Below are positions 55,920 to 64,000 of a stretch of DNA of 64,000 nt, one piece after another. Every line of letters starts with the position of its first letter. Within the stretch, counting starts at the first letter, position 1. Source of the stretch: Sphingomonas sp. Leaf208 (lineage in GTDB: Bacteria > Pseudomonadota > Alphaproteobacteria > Sphingomonadales > Sphingomonadaceae); the NCBI RefSeq assembly GCF_001421415.1, contig NZ_LMKH01000012.1:217468-281467 (forward strand), given 5' to 3'. Made by a program: the position numbers and the translations under genes. Under the pieces are notes generated by a model that searched no databases, was not told the origin of the DNA, and saw only the letters and a list, made by a program, of their open reading frames with translations.

Positions 55920-56867
55920 CTATACCCGCTTACCAAACCAATGCGGCGTCACGTCCGCCTCGACCAGCGGATTGTCGGTATCGACATGCCCCTCCGGATC
56001 AAGATGGATCAGCACCTCGACCTTGGGGAACGCGGTGCGCAGGTTGCGCTCGACGGCCTCGACGATGTCGTGCGCGTGTTCCACGGTCAGGTCGCGCGCG
56101 ACCTCCATGTGGAACTGCGCGAAATCGTGGCTGCCAGATCGACGCGTGCGGAAATCGTGGATGCCGCGGATGCCGGGCTGGCGTGCGGCGACGTCGAGGA
56201 ATTGCGCCCGAAAATCCTCGGGCCATTCCTTGTCCATCAGCTGGTCGATCGCATTCGACGATGCCTGGAACGCGCCCCAGGCGAGCCACAGCGCGATGAC
56301 GATGCCAAAGATCGGATCCGCGCCGCTCCACCCGACATATTGATCGAGCACCAGCGCGACGATCACGGAGCCGTTGAGCAGCACGTCGGACTGGTAATGG
56401 ACGTTGTCTGCCAGGATCGCGACCGAGCCCGTCTGGCGGATGATCTTGCGCTGATAGGCGAGCAGGAACACCGTCGCGGCGATCGCGATCACCGACACGC
56501 CGATGCCGAACTCGGCGCCGGTGGTCGGCTGCGGATCGCCGAATGCGAGGATAGCGCGCCACGCGATGCCGACCGCCGACGCGGTGATCAGCATGACCTG
56601 GAACAGCGCTGCCAGCGCCTCCGCCTTGCCGTGGCCGAAGCGGTGATCGTGATCCGCCGGCGTCGCCGCCAGCCGCACGCCGTACAGCGTGACCAGCGAC
56701 GCGAGCAGGTCGAGCGCGGTATCGGCAAGCGACCCAAGCATCGCCACCGAGCCCGTCGACCACGCCGCAAATCCCTTCAGCAGCAGCAGAAAACACGCCA
56801 TCGCGACGCTGGCGAGCGCCGCGCGGGTTGCCAGGGGTATGACCTTGCGCCGTTCGTCCTGCGTCAC
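55920..56867 (-). CDS. Cation diffusion facilitator transporter, FieF-like
   Basis: A 315-residue CDF exporter of zinc or iron. It has six membrane helices. Metal residues are in GSLADTALDLLASL (the D-x3-D of helix 2) and in ADNVHYQSDVLLNGS (H and D of helix 5). The loop DHDHRFGHGKAEALAALFQV is typical of FieF. The C-terminal domain has IHDFRTRRSGSHDFAQFHME, the dimer-interface metal site region. GTG at 56867 overlaps the upstream stop by four bases, so it is co-translated with the PdxH-like gene. It lacks the His-rich arm of the other CDF protein at 21952, which suggests a different metal or role. Confidence 0.92.
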   Translation of the reverse strand: MTQDERRKVIPLATRAALASVAMACFLLLLKGFAAWSTGSVAMLGSLADTALDLLASLVTLYGVRLAATPADHDHRFGHGKAEALAALFQVMLITASAVGIAWRAILAFGDPQPTTGAEFGIGVSVIAIAATVFLLAYQRKIIRQTGSVAILADNVHYQSDVLLNGSVIVALVLDQYVGWSGADPIFGIVIALWLAWGAFQASSNAIDQLMDKEWPEDFRAQFLDVAARQPGIRGIHDFRTRRSGSHDFAQFHMEVARDLTVEHAHDIVEAVERNLRTAFPKVEVLIHLDPEGHVDTDNPLVEADVTPHWFGKRV

Positions 56868-57442
56868 GGGAACAACAGCCCCTCGCTCCAATTGCCGTCC
56901 TCGCGAACGAACAGCCGCCGTTCGTGGAGCCGGTGCGCACGGTCCTGCCAGAACTCGATCCGCGTCGGCGTGACGCGGTAGCCGCCCCAATGCGGCGGCC
57001 TCGGCACGTCCTGTCCATCGAACTTCGCGGTCATCTCGGCAAAGCGCTGCTCGAAAGTCTCGCGGCTATCGAGCGGTCGCGACTGCTCCGAAGCCCAGGC
57101 GCCAAGCTGCGAATCACGACCACGCGAGGCGAAATAGGCGTCCGACTCTTCGTCGCTGGCCCACGATACCGGCCCCTCGATCCGGATCTGACGGCGCAGC
57201 GACTTCCAGTGGAACAGCAGCGCACCCTGCGGATTGGCGGCGAGCTCGCCCGCCTTGCGGCTTTCGCGGTTGGTGTAGATCACGAAGCCATCGGGGCCGT
57301 GACCCTTCAACAGCACCATGCGCACCGAAGGCCGGCCTGCGGCATCGGCGGTCGCGAGCGCAACCGCGTTCGGGTCGTTCGGCTCGGACTGCTTAGCTTC
57401 GGCGTACCAGCTATCGAACAGCGTGAAGGGATCGTCTGACAT
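56864..57442 (-). CDS. pdxH: Pyridoxamine 5'-phosphate oxidase
   Basis: Oxidises pyridoxine or pyridoxamine 5'-phosphate to pyridoxal 5'-phosphate with FMN. In 192 residues: RPSVRMVLLKGHGPDGFVIY (38-57, FMN binding), NRESRKAGELAANPQGALLF, LRRQIRIEGPV and QLGAWASEQSRPL. The C-terminal PHWGGYRVTPTRIEFWQDR and LHERRLFVRE are diagnostic of PdxH. ATG at 57442 begins a normal N-terminus (MSDDPFTLFDSWYAEA). It is first of two genes with the FieF-like transporter. The cofactor it makes is used by GlgP in this window. Confidence 0.95.
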   Translation of the reverse strand: MSDDPFTLFDSWYAEAKQSEPNDPNAVALATADAAGRPSVRMVLLKGHGPDGFVIYTNRESRKAGELAANPQGALLFHWKSLRRQIRIEGPVSWASDEESDAYFASRGRDSQLGAWASEQSRPLDSRETFEQRFAEMTAKFDGQDVPRPPHWGGYRVTPTRIEFWQDRAHRLHERRLFVREDGNWSEGLLFP

Positions 57443-57552
57443 GCCGCGCGCCTTAGCGGGATTTGGCGCGGAACGAAACTTGGGAACGACTCTACCGTGC
57501 CGATGATTGACCCAGGTAATCGAATCGTTTCCGCAACGAAGGAACACGCAGG

Positions 57553-58434
57553 GTGGCAGCGCGCGCATATTGGCAGGGGCAGATCCGGCTGGCTTTGGTC
57601 TCGATCCCGGTCGAGATCTATTCCGCGACGAAATCCGGCGCCGCGGTGTCGTTCAAGCAGATCCACGAGCCGTCGGGCCAGCCGATCCACTACGACAAGG
57701 TCGTCACCGGCGTTGGCCCGGTCGACGCCGACGAGATCATGAAGGGGTATGAGGTCTCGAAGGGCGAATACGTGCTGCTGGAGCAGGACGAGATCGACGC
57801 GGTGAAGCTCGAATCGAAGAAGACGCTGGAACTGACGCAGTTCGTCGATGCGAGCGAGATCGACGTGCTCTATTACGAGAAGCCGTATTTCGTGGTGCCC
57901 GCGGATGATCTCGCGGAGGAGGCGTTCATCGTTCTGCGCGAGGCGTTGAAGCGGACGAAGAAGGTCGGGCTCGGCCAGCTGGCGATGCGCGGCCGCGAAT
58001 ATGTCGTCAGCCTGAAGCCGTGTGGGCGCGGGATGGTACTGGAGACGCTGCGCTACGCCGACGAAGTCCACAAGGCGCAGGGCTATTTCCGCGAGATTCC
58101 CGACGACAAACCGTCGGAGGAACTGCTCGAACTCGCCGAGGCGCTGATCGAGAAGCGCAGCGCCGACTTCCACCCGCAGGAATTCCACGATCGCTATGTC
58201 GACGCGCTGAAGGATTTGATCGAGCGCAAGCGCAAGTCGAACGGGAAGAAGATCATCGAGGACAAGGATACCGGCGGGAAGACCGGGTCGAACGTGGTCG
58301 ATCTGATGGCGGCGTTGAAGAAGTCGATGGAGAAGAGTGGGGGCGCGGCAGAGAAGGCGCCGGCGAAGAAGGCCCCCGCCAAGCGCGCGCCGGCTAAGAC
58401 GGCGGTCAAAGCGCCAGCCAAAAAACGTGCGTAA
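57553..58434 (+). CDS. ku: Ku protein, bacterial non-homologous end joining
   Basis: Binds DNA double-strand ends as a homodimer and recruits LigD. The 293-residue product has the Ku core: YWQGQIRLALVSIPVEIYSA (6-25), SFKQIHEPSGQPIHYDKVV, YVLLEQDEIDAVKLESKK and YYEKPYFVVPADD. The tail from about 262 on is Lys/Ala/Pro-rich (AEKAPAKKAPAKRAPAKTAV), a positively charged extension known in many bacterial Ku proteins to help bind DNA. Start is GTG at 57553, with AAGGA about 10 bases upstream. ligD follows, separated by two hairpin repeats, so the pair forms a functional unit though perhaps not a single transcript. Confidence 0.96.
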   Translation: MAARAYWQGQIRLALVSIPVEIYSATKSGAAVSFKQIHEPSGQPIHYDKVVTGVGPVDADEIMKGYEVSKGEYVLLEQDEIDAVKLESKKTLELTQFVDASEIDVLYYEKPYFVVPADDLAEEAFIVLREALKRTKKVGLGQLAMRGREYVVSLKPCGRGMVLETLRYADEVHKAQGYFREIPDDKPSEELLELAEALIEKRSADFHPQEFHDRYVDALKDLIERKRKSNGKKIIEDKDTGGKTGSNVVDLMAALKKSMEKSGGAAEKAPAKKAPAKRAPAKTAVKAPAKKRA

Positions 58435-58444
58435 CGCTTCTCCT

Positions 58445-58500
58445 TGTTTCCCCGCGAAGGCGGGGACCCAGACTGGGCTCCCGCCTTCGCGGGAGAACAA
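58445..58500. repeat. Dispersed palindromic repeat, family C (short form), copy 2
   Basis: Nearly identical to the hairpin at 9865-9919: CCCGCGAAGGCGGG, then CCCAGACTGGGCT, then CCCGCCTTCGCGGG. It sits about 10 bases after the ku stop and may end that transcript. Confidence 0.85.
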
Positions 58501-58528
58501 ACTTCTTCAAGCGACCAAACCCTCCCCC

Positions 58529-58609
58529 GTCATCCCAGCGAAAGCTGGGATCTCCCGGTTGCAGCCCACCCCCTCGCCGCGCGAGGTCCCGGCTTTCGCC
58601 GGGATGACG
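58529..58609. repeat. Dispersed palindromic repeat, family F-related
   Basis: Arms GTCATCCCAGCGAAAGCTGG and CCGGCTTTCGCCGGGATGAC enclose about 40 bases. It resembles the repeat at 37480. It ends 18 bases before the ligD ATG, so it lies in the probable leader. Confidence 0.8.
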
Positions 58610-58626
58610 AAGACGGGACGCTCTTG

Positions 58627-61158
58627 ATGGCCACGCCCCCAGATCCCCTCGCGCTCTACAATGCCAAGCGGAACTTCACCAAGACCGCCGAACCCGCGGG
58701 CACGCTGGCCCCCGGCAACGGCAACAGCTTCATGGTCCAGAAGCACGACGCGACCCGCCTCCACTGGGATTTCCGCCTCGAAATCGACGGCGTCCTGAAA
58801 AGCTGGGCGGTCACCCGCGGCCCCAGCCTCGACCCCAACGAAAAACGCCTCGCCGTCCGCACCGAGGACCACCCGCTCAGCTACGCCACGTTCGAAGGCA
58901 CGATCCCCGCCGGCGAATATGGCGGCGGCACGGTGATGCTGTGGGACCGCGGCACCTGGTCGCCGATCAAGGGCAAGTCCGCCAAGGATCTCGACAAGGG
59001 ACACCTCCACTTCGTCCTCGATGGCGAACGGATGAAAGGCGAATGGCTGCTCATCCGCCTGAAGCCCCGCGCGAAAGAGAAGCGCGAGAACTGGCTACTG
59101 CGGAAGATCGACGACGCCGCGGCCGGCGGCACCGACACGCTGGTCGAAGAAGCGCTAACCAGTGTCTCCACCGGCCGCACGATGATCGAAATCGAGGAGG
59201 GCAAATCCTCCCCGGCACGGGGAGGGGGACCAGCGAAGCTGGTGGAGGGGGCGGCCCGCAAGAGTACCGCCAGCCGTAAAGGTGTCGCCAGCGGCAAGCC
59301 CCCCTCCACCCCCGCGAAAAGTCGCGGCGGTCCCCCTCCCCGTGCCGGGGAGGATTTTCAGGACCTGCAACTCTGCACCCTCGTCGACGCCGTCCCGACC
59401 GGCTCCGCCTGGCTCCACGAGGTAAAATACGACGGCTACCGCGCGCTGATCTCCGTCGCCAACGGCAAGGCCAAGGTGTTCACCCGCACCGGCCTCGACT
59501 GGACCGACAAGTTCGCCGCGATCGCCGATGCCGCCGCCAAACTCCCCGTAAAATCCGCGCTGATCGACGGCGAGATCGTCGCCTTCAAGGACGGCCACCC
59601 CGATTTCTCGACGCTGAAGGACGCGATCTCCACTAGCGGCGACATGACATTGTTCGCGTTCGACCTGCTCGCACTCGACGGCGAAGACCTGACCGGCCTG
59701 TCCAACCTCGACCGCAAGGCGCGCCTCCAGCCGCTGATCCCCGAGGACGAAGACCGCCTCCGCTACTCCGACCACGTGATCGGCGCGGGCGAGCAACTGT
59801 TCAAGACGATGTGCCGCGAGGGCCTCGAAGGCATCGTCTCGAAACGCGCCGACGCGCCCTATGCGGGCAAGCGGACCAAGGCGTGGCTCAAGGTCAAATG
59901 CACGCACCGCCAGGAATTCGTGATCGTCGGCTGGCTGCCCTCGACCAAGAAACGCGGCTTCAAGTCGCTGTTGCTCGGCGTCCGCGAGGGCAAGGGCTAT
60001 CGGTATGCAGGTAAGGTCGGCACTGGGTTCGACCAGGCGCTGATGGACGAGATCCGCGACAAACTGGACGCACTCGATCGCAAGACACCGACGGTCGAGG
60101 CGCCCAAGGCGGCGGTCCGCGGCGCGAAATGGGTCACGCCGAAACTCGTCGCGGAGGTCGCGTTTGCCGAAGTCACGCCCGACGGGGTGCTCCGCCATTC
60201 GAGCTTCATCGGCCTGCGCGAGGACAAGGCGGCAAAGGACGTCGTGGCCGAGACGCCCGCCCCGCTGCCCGATGTGGAGGAAGCCGCGGCGCCCGCGACC
60301 AGCATAAAGGTCAGCAGCCGCGACCGCGTGATCTTCGACAAGTCGGACGTCACGAAGGGCGATCTCGCGGATTATTACGTCGCGGTCTCGGGGATCATGC
60401 TGCCGGTCGCGGGCAACCGCCCGATCAGCCTCGTGCGGTGTCCTCAAGGTCGATCGCGCGCGTGCTTCTTCCAGAAACACGATGCCGGGAGCTTCGGCGA
60501 CGCTGTCCACAAAGTGCCGATCCGCGAGAAGGACGGCTCGACCGAGGACTATCTGTACGTCGACGATGCCCACGGGCTGGTCGCGTGCGTGCAGATGGGG
60601 ACTATCGAGTTCCACGGCTGGGGCTCGTCGAACGCGACCTTGGAGAAGCCGGACCGGCTGATATTCGATCTCGACCCGGACGAGGGGCTCGACTTCGGCG
60701 ACACCAAGAAGGCTGCCGAGCATTTGAAGAACCAGTTGGCGGAACTGGGGCTGGTCAGCTTCCCGATGCTGTCGGGAGGCAAGGGCGTGCACGTGGTGGT
60801 GCCGCTGACCCCGGAGGCGGAATGGCCGGCGGTGAAGGACTTTGCGGATCGGTTCGCTAGGGCGATGGCGGGGGCTGATCCCGAGCGGTTCGTTGCGACC
60901 ATGGCCAAGGCCAAGCGCAAGGGGCGGATCTTCATCGACTGGCTGCGCAACCAGCGCGGCGCGACCGCGGTGATGCCGTATTCGGCACGGGCTCGGGCGG
61001 GGGCGCCGGTGGCGGCGCCGGTATCGTGGACCGAATTGCGGGATATCGAGACTGCGGCGAGATGGGGAGTGCGGGATGGGGCTGAGTTGATCGAGAGGGC
61101 CGGGTCGCGGGCGCTGGAAGGCTGGGGTGTCGCGGATCAGGTGTTGCCGGATTTTTGA
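58627..61158 (+). CDS. ligD: DNA ligase D (nuclease-ligase-polymerase)
   Basis: The multifunctional repair ligase partner of Ku. Of 843 residues, the N-terminal 3'-phosphoesterase domain (about 20-180) has KHDATRLHWDFRLEIDGVLK and AGEYGGGTVMLWDRG. The ATP-dependent ligase domain starts at about 245 with the adenylated lysine in EVKYDGYRALI (K267), then DGEIVAF and GLEGIVSKR. The polymerase/primase domain (about 565-843) has RVIFDKSDVTKGDLADYY and LIFDLDPDEGLDF. Residues about 193-243, the linker between nuclease and ligase, are encoded by a dispersed palindrome inserted in frame. ATG at 58627 is chosen over extension into the upstream repeat. All three active sites appear intact. Confidence 0.96.
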   Translation: MATPPDPLALYNAKRNFTKTAEPAGTLAPGNGNSFMVQKHDATRLHWDFRLEIDGVLKSWAVTRGPSLDPNEKRLAVRTEDHPLSYATFEGTIPAGEYGGGTVMLWDRGTWSPIKGKSAKDLDKGHLHFVLDGERMKGEWLLIRLKPRAKEKRENWLLRKIDDAAAGGTDTLVEEALTSVSTGRTMIEIEEGKSSPARGGGPAKLVEGAARKSTASRKGVASGKPPSTPAKSRGGPPPRAGEDFQDLQLCTLVDAVPTGSAWLHEVKYDGYRALISVANGKAKVFTRTGLDWTDKFAAIADAAAKLPVKSALIDGEIVAFKDGHPDFSTLKDAISTSGDMTLFAFDLLALDGEDLTGLSNLDRKARLQPLIPEDEDRLRYSDHVIGAGEQLFKTMCREGLEGIVSKRADAPYAGKRTKAWLKVKCTHRQEFVIVGWLPSTKKRGFKSLLLGVREGKGYRYAGKVGTGFDQALMDEIRDKLDALDRKTPTVEAPKAAVRGAKWVTPKLVAEVAFAEVTPDGVLRHSSFIGLREDKAAKDVVAETPAPLPDVEEAAAPATSIKVSSRDRVIFDKSDVTKGDLADYYVAVSGIMLPVAGNRPISLVRCPQGRSRACFFQKHDAGSFGDAVHKVPIREKDGSTEDYLYVDDAHGLVACVQMGTIEFHGWGSSNATLEKPDRLIFDLDPDEGLDFGDTKKAAEHLKNQLAELGLVSFPMLSGGKGVHVVVPLTPEAEWPAVKDFADRFARAMAGADPERFVATMAKAKRKGRIFIDWLRNQRGATAVMPYSARARAGAPVAAPVSWTELRDIETAARWGVRDGAELIERAGSRALEGWGVADQVLPDF
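59203..59357. repeat. Dispersed nested palindrome, family D, copy 2, inside ligD
   Basis: The terminal inverted repeats at 59203-59231 and 59329-59357 are 29-bp perfect complements and identical to those of the copy at 33393. The inner pair GGTGGAGGGGGCG and CCCCCCTCCACC also recurs. The reading frame stays open through all 155 bases, giving Pro/Gly/Lys/Ser-rich linker residues (SSPARGGGPAKLVEGAARKS and following). Confidence 0.93.
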
Positions 61159-61175
61159 GCTGCCCCCTCCACTAG

Positions 61176-61283
61176 CACCACGCCGGCAAAGGCCGGGGCC
61201 CAGTTGGTGAACGCTGCCTTCGGAGGGCAGCGCTCCGTTACGACCACCTTTCCAACTGGGCCCCGGCCTTCGCCGGGGTGGCG
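61176..61283. repeat. Dispersed palindromic repeat, family C (long form)
   Basis: Arms CACCACGCCGGCAAAGGCCG and CCCGGCCTTCGCCGGGGTGG with inner CCCAGTTGG and CCAACTGGG. It lies in the 325-base gap after ligD together with the repeat at 61313. I see no gene in this gap. Confidence 0.83.
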
Positions 61284-61312
61284 GCATTGGGAGGCGACAA
61301 CTCATCCCCTTA

Positions 61313-61395
61313 CTGTTCCCTCGCGAACGCGGGGGTCCAGGGTAACTGCACGCAGCGCTTGGAATTCCTGGCCCCCCGCATTCGCAAGGGAACAG
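61313..61395. repeat. Dispersed palindromic repeat, family C-related
   Basis: Arms TGTTCCCTCGCGAACGCGGG and CCCGCATTCGCAAGGGAACA enclose TCCAGGGTAACTGCACGCAG and related bases. It is a diverged version of the short family C hairpin. The last 90 bases before the next gene (61396-61483) show no repeat. Confidence 0.78.
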
Positions 61396-61483
61396 GAGTA
61401 ACGCGCGGCCTTCGCGACAATTTATGTTGCACCGCCGCGTTGAAAGGTGAAACACCGCCGCCTGTATTCGGGGGCTTGAGGCA

Positions 61484-63973
61484 TTGGACACGGCGACGCA
61501 CACCGCGCCCCTTTTCGACGCGATGATCCATGCCGAGCGCTGGATCGCCGACTATTGCGCGCGCACCACCGGCGCCGACGTGCTCTGCCCAGCCGATGAC
61601 GGGAGCGCAGACCCCGCCTGGGCGGCGATGTTCGCCGAGCTGGCGATGGTCGCCTCGGACGACCTCGGCCACATTCGCGAACGCGTCCAGCGGCATGCGG
61701 TCGACATCGGCACCGGCTTCCGCATCGCCGACGAGCCCGACGAGCGTCCCTGGCCCGTCTCGCCCGTCCCGCTGCTGATCGAGGCCGGCGAATGGGCGGG
61801 GATCGAGCGAGGCGTGATCCAGCGCGCGACGCTGATGGAGACGGTGATCGCCGACCTCTATGGCGCAGGAAAGCTGGTCGCCAACGGCCACATCCCCGCC
61901 GCGCTCGTCACCGGCAGCCCGTTCTTCCTGCGGCCGATGGTCGGGCTCGACCCGCCCGGCGGCCGCCATCTCGATTTCATCGCGATCGATCTCGGGCGCG
62001 GGCCGACCGGTGAATGGCGCGTGCTCGCCGATCATTTGCGTGCCCCCGCCGGCGCTGGCTATGCGCTGGAGAACCGCATCGCCGTCAGCCGCACGCTCGG
62101 CGGGCTGCAGGATCGGCTCAACGTCCAGCGGCACGCGCCGTTCTTTGCAGCCTTCCGCGCCGGGATCGCGGCAATGTGCAAGCGGACCGACCCGCGGATC
62201 GGCCTGCTCACCCCCGGCCGCTTCAACCCGAGCTATCCCGAGCAAGCACACCTCGCGCGGTATCTGGGGCTGCTGCTGGTCGAGGGTGCCGATCTCGCCG
62301 CGCTCGAGGACAAGGTCTATGTCCGCACGATCGGTGGGCTCAAGCGGATCGATGCGCTGTGGCGGCGGCTCGACCCGCGGCTGCTCGATCCGCTGGCGTT
62401 CGACACGCATTCGCAGATCGGCGTACCCGGGCTGATCGACGCGTACGCGGCCGGCAACGTCGTGCTGTCGAACGCGCCGGGCTCGGCCGTGCTGGAGGCG
62501 CCGGCGTTCTCGGCGTTCCTCCCGCAGCTTGCGAAGTCGCTGCTAGGGGAAGATCTGCTGCTCCCCAACATCGCGACGTGGTGGTGTGGGCAGGATAGCG
62601 CGCGCTCGCAGGTCGAGGCGAATTTCGATCGTTTGCTGATCGGTCCGGCGTTCCACTCGCGTCCGCTTGGCATGACCGGTGCACCGACCGCAGGCGCCGA
62701 CATCACCGGCGAAGACAGGACGCGTCTGCTCGCCGACATGGCGAATCGGCCGCAGGATTATGTCGGGCAGGAACTGGTCCAGCTCTCGACGATGCCGGTC
62801 GTGGTCGGCGATGCGCTCGTCCCCCGCCCCTTCACGCTGCGCGTCTTTGCGGCGCGTAACGGCGATGGCGAATGGACCGTCCTCCCCGGCGGTTTCGCGC
62901 GGATCGGCGAGCATCCCGACGTGCGAGCGGCCGTCATGGGCGAAGGCATCTGGTCCGCCGACGTCTGCATCTATGGTGCCGAGCCGGTCGCGCCGGTGTC
63001 GTTGCTGACTGCCGCGGACTCGCTCCAGGTGCGGCGCAATCCGGGGACCTTGCCGAGCCGGGTGGCGGACAATTTCTACTGGCTCGGGCGCTATCTGGAG
63101 CGCGGCGAGGCGCTGCTCGGCGCGATCCGGGTGATGCTGGGCAATTCGATCGACGTCGACGGCGGCGCCGTGTTGTCCCCTACCACGGTCGGCAAGCTGG
63201 TAGGGCTGATCGTCGGAGCGGGCAGCGCGCCGCACCCGCCATCGCTGCGCCGCGCCGACCTGACCGCGCTCGCCCGCACCGCGATGGAGGACGAACGCTG
63301 GCAGTCGATCCTGACGCTCAACCGCCACGCACGCGAGATCGGCGAAGGCTCGCGCGATCGGTTGTCGGCGGACATGGTGCGGCTGCTCGAGGCCCCCTTC
63401 CCGACGCATCGCGGAATGCTGGAGCGTGCCGGCTCGCTGCAGCGGCGCTACGCTGCGATCGCGGGGCTGTCGGCGGAGCATATGGGACGGACGGCGGCGT
63501 GGCGCTTTCACGATCTCGGGCGACGGATCGAGCGGGCGATGGCGATGGCGCGCGCGATCCGGTTGTTCGGGATGCCGGGCGCGTCGCCGGACGATCTGTC
63601 GGTGCTGCTCGACTTGGCCGATAGCCAGATCAGTTATCGGCAGCGCTATCCGACGGGGATCGCGCGCGTGCCGGTGATGGATTTGGTGGCGCTCGATCCG
63701 GGCAATCCTCGGTCGTTGGCGTTTTCGGCGGAGCGGATCGCGGCACGGTTGGCGGAGCTGCCGGTGCTGAGCGACGACGAGATGGCGGAGCCGCAACAGG
63801 CGCAAGCGACCGGGCTGCAGGCGATAGTGATGACGGCGACGGCCGTGGAGCTGGATGCGGAGACGCTGGGGGATATCGAGCGGCGTCTCGGCGCGGTGTC
63901 TGATGCGCTGGCGCGGCGGTATTTTTTGCAGGGTGCGGAGCCGTTGCGGACTAGCGGGCTGACTTTGGCGTGA
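61484..63973 (+). CDS. Circularly permuted ATP-grasp protein fused to alpha-E domain
   Basis: An 829-residue fusion. The first about 490 residues form a circularly permuted ATP-grasp (DUF404/DUF407 type) with GVIQRATLMETVIADLYGAG (109-128), LLTPGRFNPSYPEQAHLARY and LPNIATWWCGQDSARSQVEA. From about 515 on is an alpha-E domain (DUF403) with SRVADNFYWLGRYLERGEAL and RTAAWRFHDLGRRIERAMAM. The two are often separate neighbouring genes linked with transglutaminase-like proteases in a proposed peptide-modification system. Here they are one protein. Start TTG at 61484 has GGGGG nine bases before it; ATG at 61523 is an alternative. ATP-dependent peptide ligation is inferred. Confidence 0.82.
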   Translation: MDTATHTAPLFDAMIHAERWIADYCARTTGADVLCPADDGSADPAWAAMFAELAMVASDDLGHIRERVQRHAVDIGTGFRIADEPDERPWPVSPVPLLIEAGEWAGIERGVIQRATLMETVIADLYGAGKLVANGHIPAALVTGSPFFLRPMVGLDPPGGRHLDFIAIDLGRGPTGEWRVLADHLRAPAGAGYALENRIAVSRTLGGLQDRLNVQRHAPFFAAFRAGIAAMCKRTDPRIGLLTPGRFNPSYPEQAHLARYLGLLLVEGADLAALEDKVYVRTIGGLKRIDALWRRLDPRLLDPLAFDTHSQIGVPGLIDAYAAGNVVLSNAPGSAVLEAPAFSAFLPQLAKSLLGEDLLLPNIATWWCGQDSARSQVEANFDRLLIGPAFHSRPLGMTGAPTAGADITGEDRTRLLADMANRPQDYVGQELVQLSTMPVVVGDALVPRPFTLRVFAARNGDGEWTVLPGGFARIGEHPDVRAAVMGEGIWSADVCIYGAEPVAPVSLLTAADSLQVRRNPGTLPSRVADNFYWLGRYLERGEALLGAIRVMLGNSIDVDGGAVLSPTTVGKLVGLIVGAGSAPHPPSLRRADLTALARTAMEDERWQSILTLNRHAREIGEGSRDRLSADMVRLLEAPFPTHRGMLERAGSLQRRYAAIAGLSAEHMGRTAAWRFHDLGRRIERAMAMARAIRLFGMPGASPDDLSVLLDLADSQISYRQRYPTGIARVPVMDLVALDPGNPRSLAFSAERIAARLAELPVLSDDEMAEPQQAQATGLQAIVMTATAVELDAETLGDIERRLGAVSDALARRYFLQGAEPLRTSGLTLA

Positions 63974-63988
63974 GGGGCATGACCGTGC

Positions 63989-64000
63989 AAATCCTCCCCG
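63989..64000. repeat. Start of a third family D palindrome at the window edge
   Basis: The last 12 bases, AAATCCTCCCCG, match the first 12 of the 29-bp arm found at 33393 and 59203. A possible ATG at 63979 with GAGGGG just before it precedes this, so the bases could also open another coding frame. The window is too short to decide. Confidence 0.4.

Noticed and set aside
59155..61503. A 782-codon open frame on the minus strand opposite ligD
   Set aside because: It runs through repeats and has no recognisable motifs. LigD on the other strand has three intact catalytic domains.

Overview
The window looks like chromosomal DNA of a sphingomonad alphaproteobacterium, most likely Sphingomonas or a close relative. 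The grounds are very high GC, the alphaproteobacterial cell-cycle regulator SciP (DUF1153), a gene-transfer-agent (GTA) head cluster, a CYP153-type P450, and many short GC-rich palindromic intergenic repeats. No sequence search was possible. Names rest on recognisable motifs, lengths and gene order.

Layout. 0-4.3 kb: left-truncated GTA or prophage head module on the minus strand (terminase small-like, terminase large, portal, g3.5-position protein, prohead protease), running off the left edge. 4.4-15.3 kb: queG, a two-gene ABC exporter, a CYP153-like P450, exported MsrB, a CHAP-domain protein, an M1 peptidase, and a sugar-symporter/SDR pair. 15.4-27.3 kb: a second SDR, malic enzyme, mutS, a His-rich CDF transporter, a glycine-zipper protein, Nramp transporter, AlkA-like glycosylase, 2Fe-2S ferredoxin, rlmB and tRNA-Tyr.

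27.4-37.4 kb: a complete glycogen operon, glgP-glgB-glgC-glgA-pgm, with tight overlaps, followed by a CitE-like lyase. 37.5-42.3 kb: a small basic protein, then an Mla/Pqi-type lipid transport operon (STAS-MlaE permease, ATPase, MlaD, PqiC-like lipoprotein) and a HAD phosphatase. 42.3-45 kb: a visibly less GC-rich patch of orphan small genes, mostly exported or very short, the best candidate for acquired accessory DNA.

45-52.6 kb: DUF445 protein, an RND efflux permease with its adaptor, a SIMPL-domain protein and a GlsB/YeaQ membrane protein. 52.7-57.4 kb: sciP, mnmA, a lone UVR-motif protein, a PhzF-like protein, a FieF-like CDF transporter and a PdxH-like oxidase. 57.5-61.2 kb: a Ku plus LigD pair, the minimal bacterial non-homologous end-joining system. 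61.5-64 kb: a circularly permuted ATP-grasp/alpha-E fusion protein, with the window ending inside the next repeat or gene.

The most unusual signal is the set of dispersed nested palindromes. One family has perfect 29-bp terminal inverted repeats. It lies just upstream of glgA, where it supplies the apparent Shine-Dalgarno, and also inside ligD, where it is read in frame as about 52 residues of linker. A third copy appears to begin in the last 12 bases. Two copies of another family sit inside the GTA cluster. I found no CRISPR array, intact insertion sequence or rRNA, and no clear new defence or biosynthetic system.
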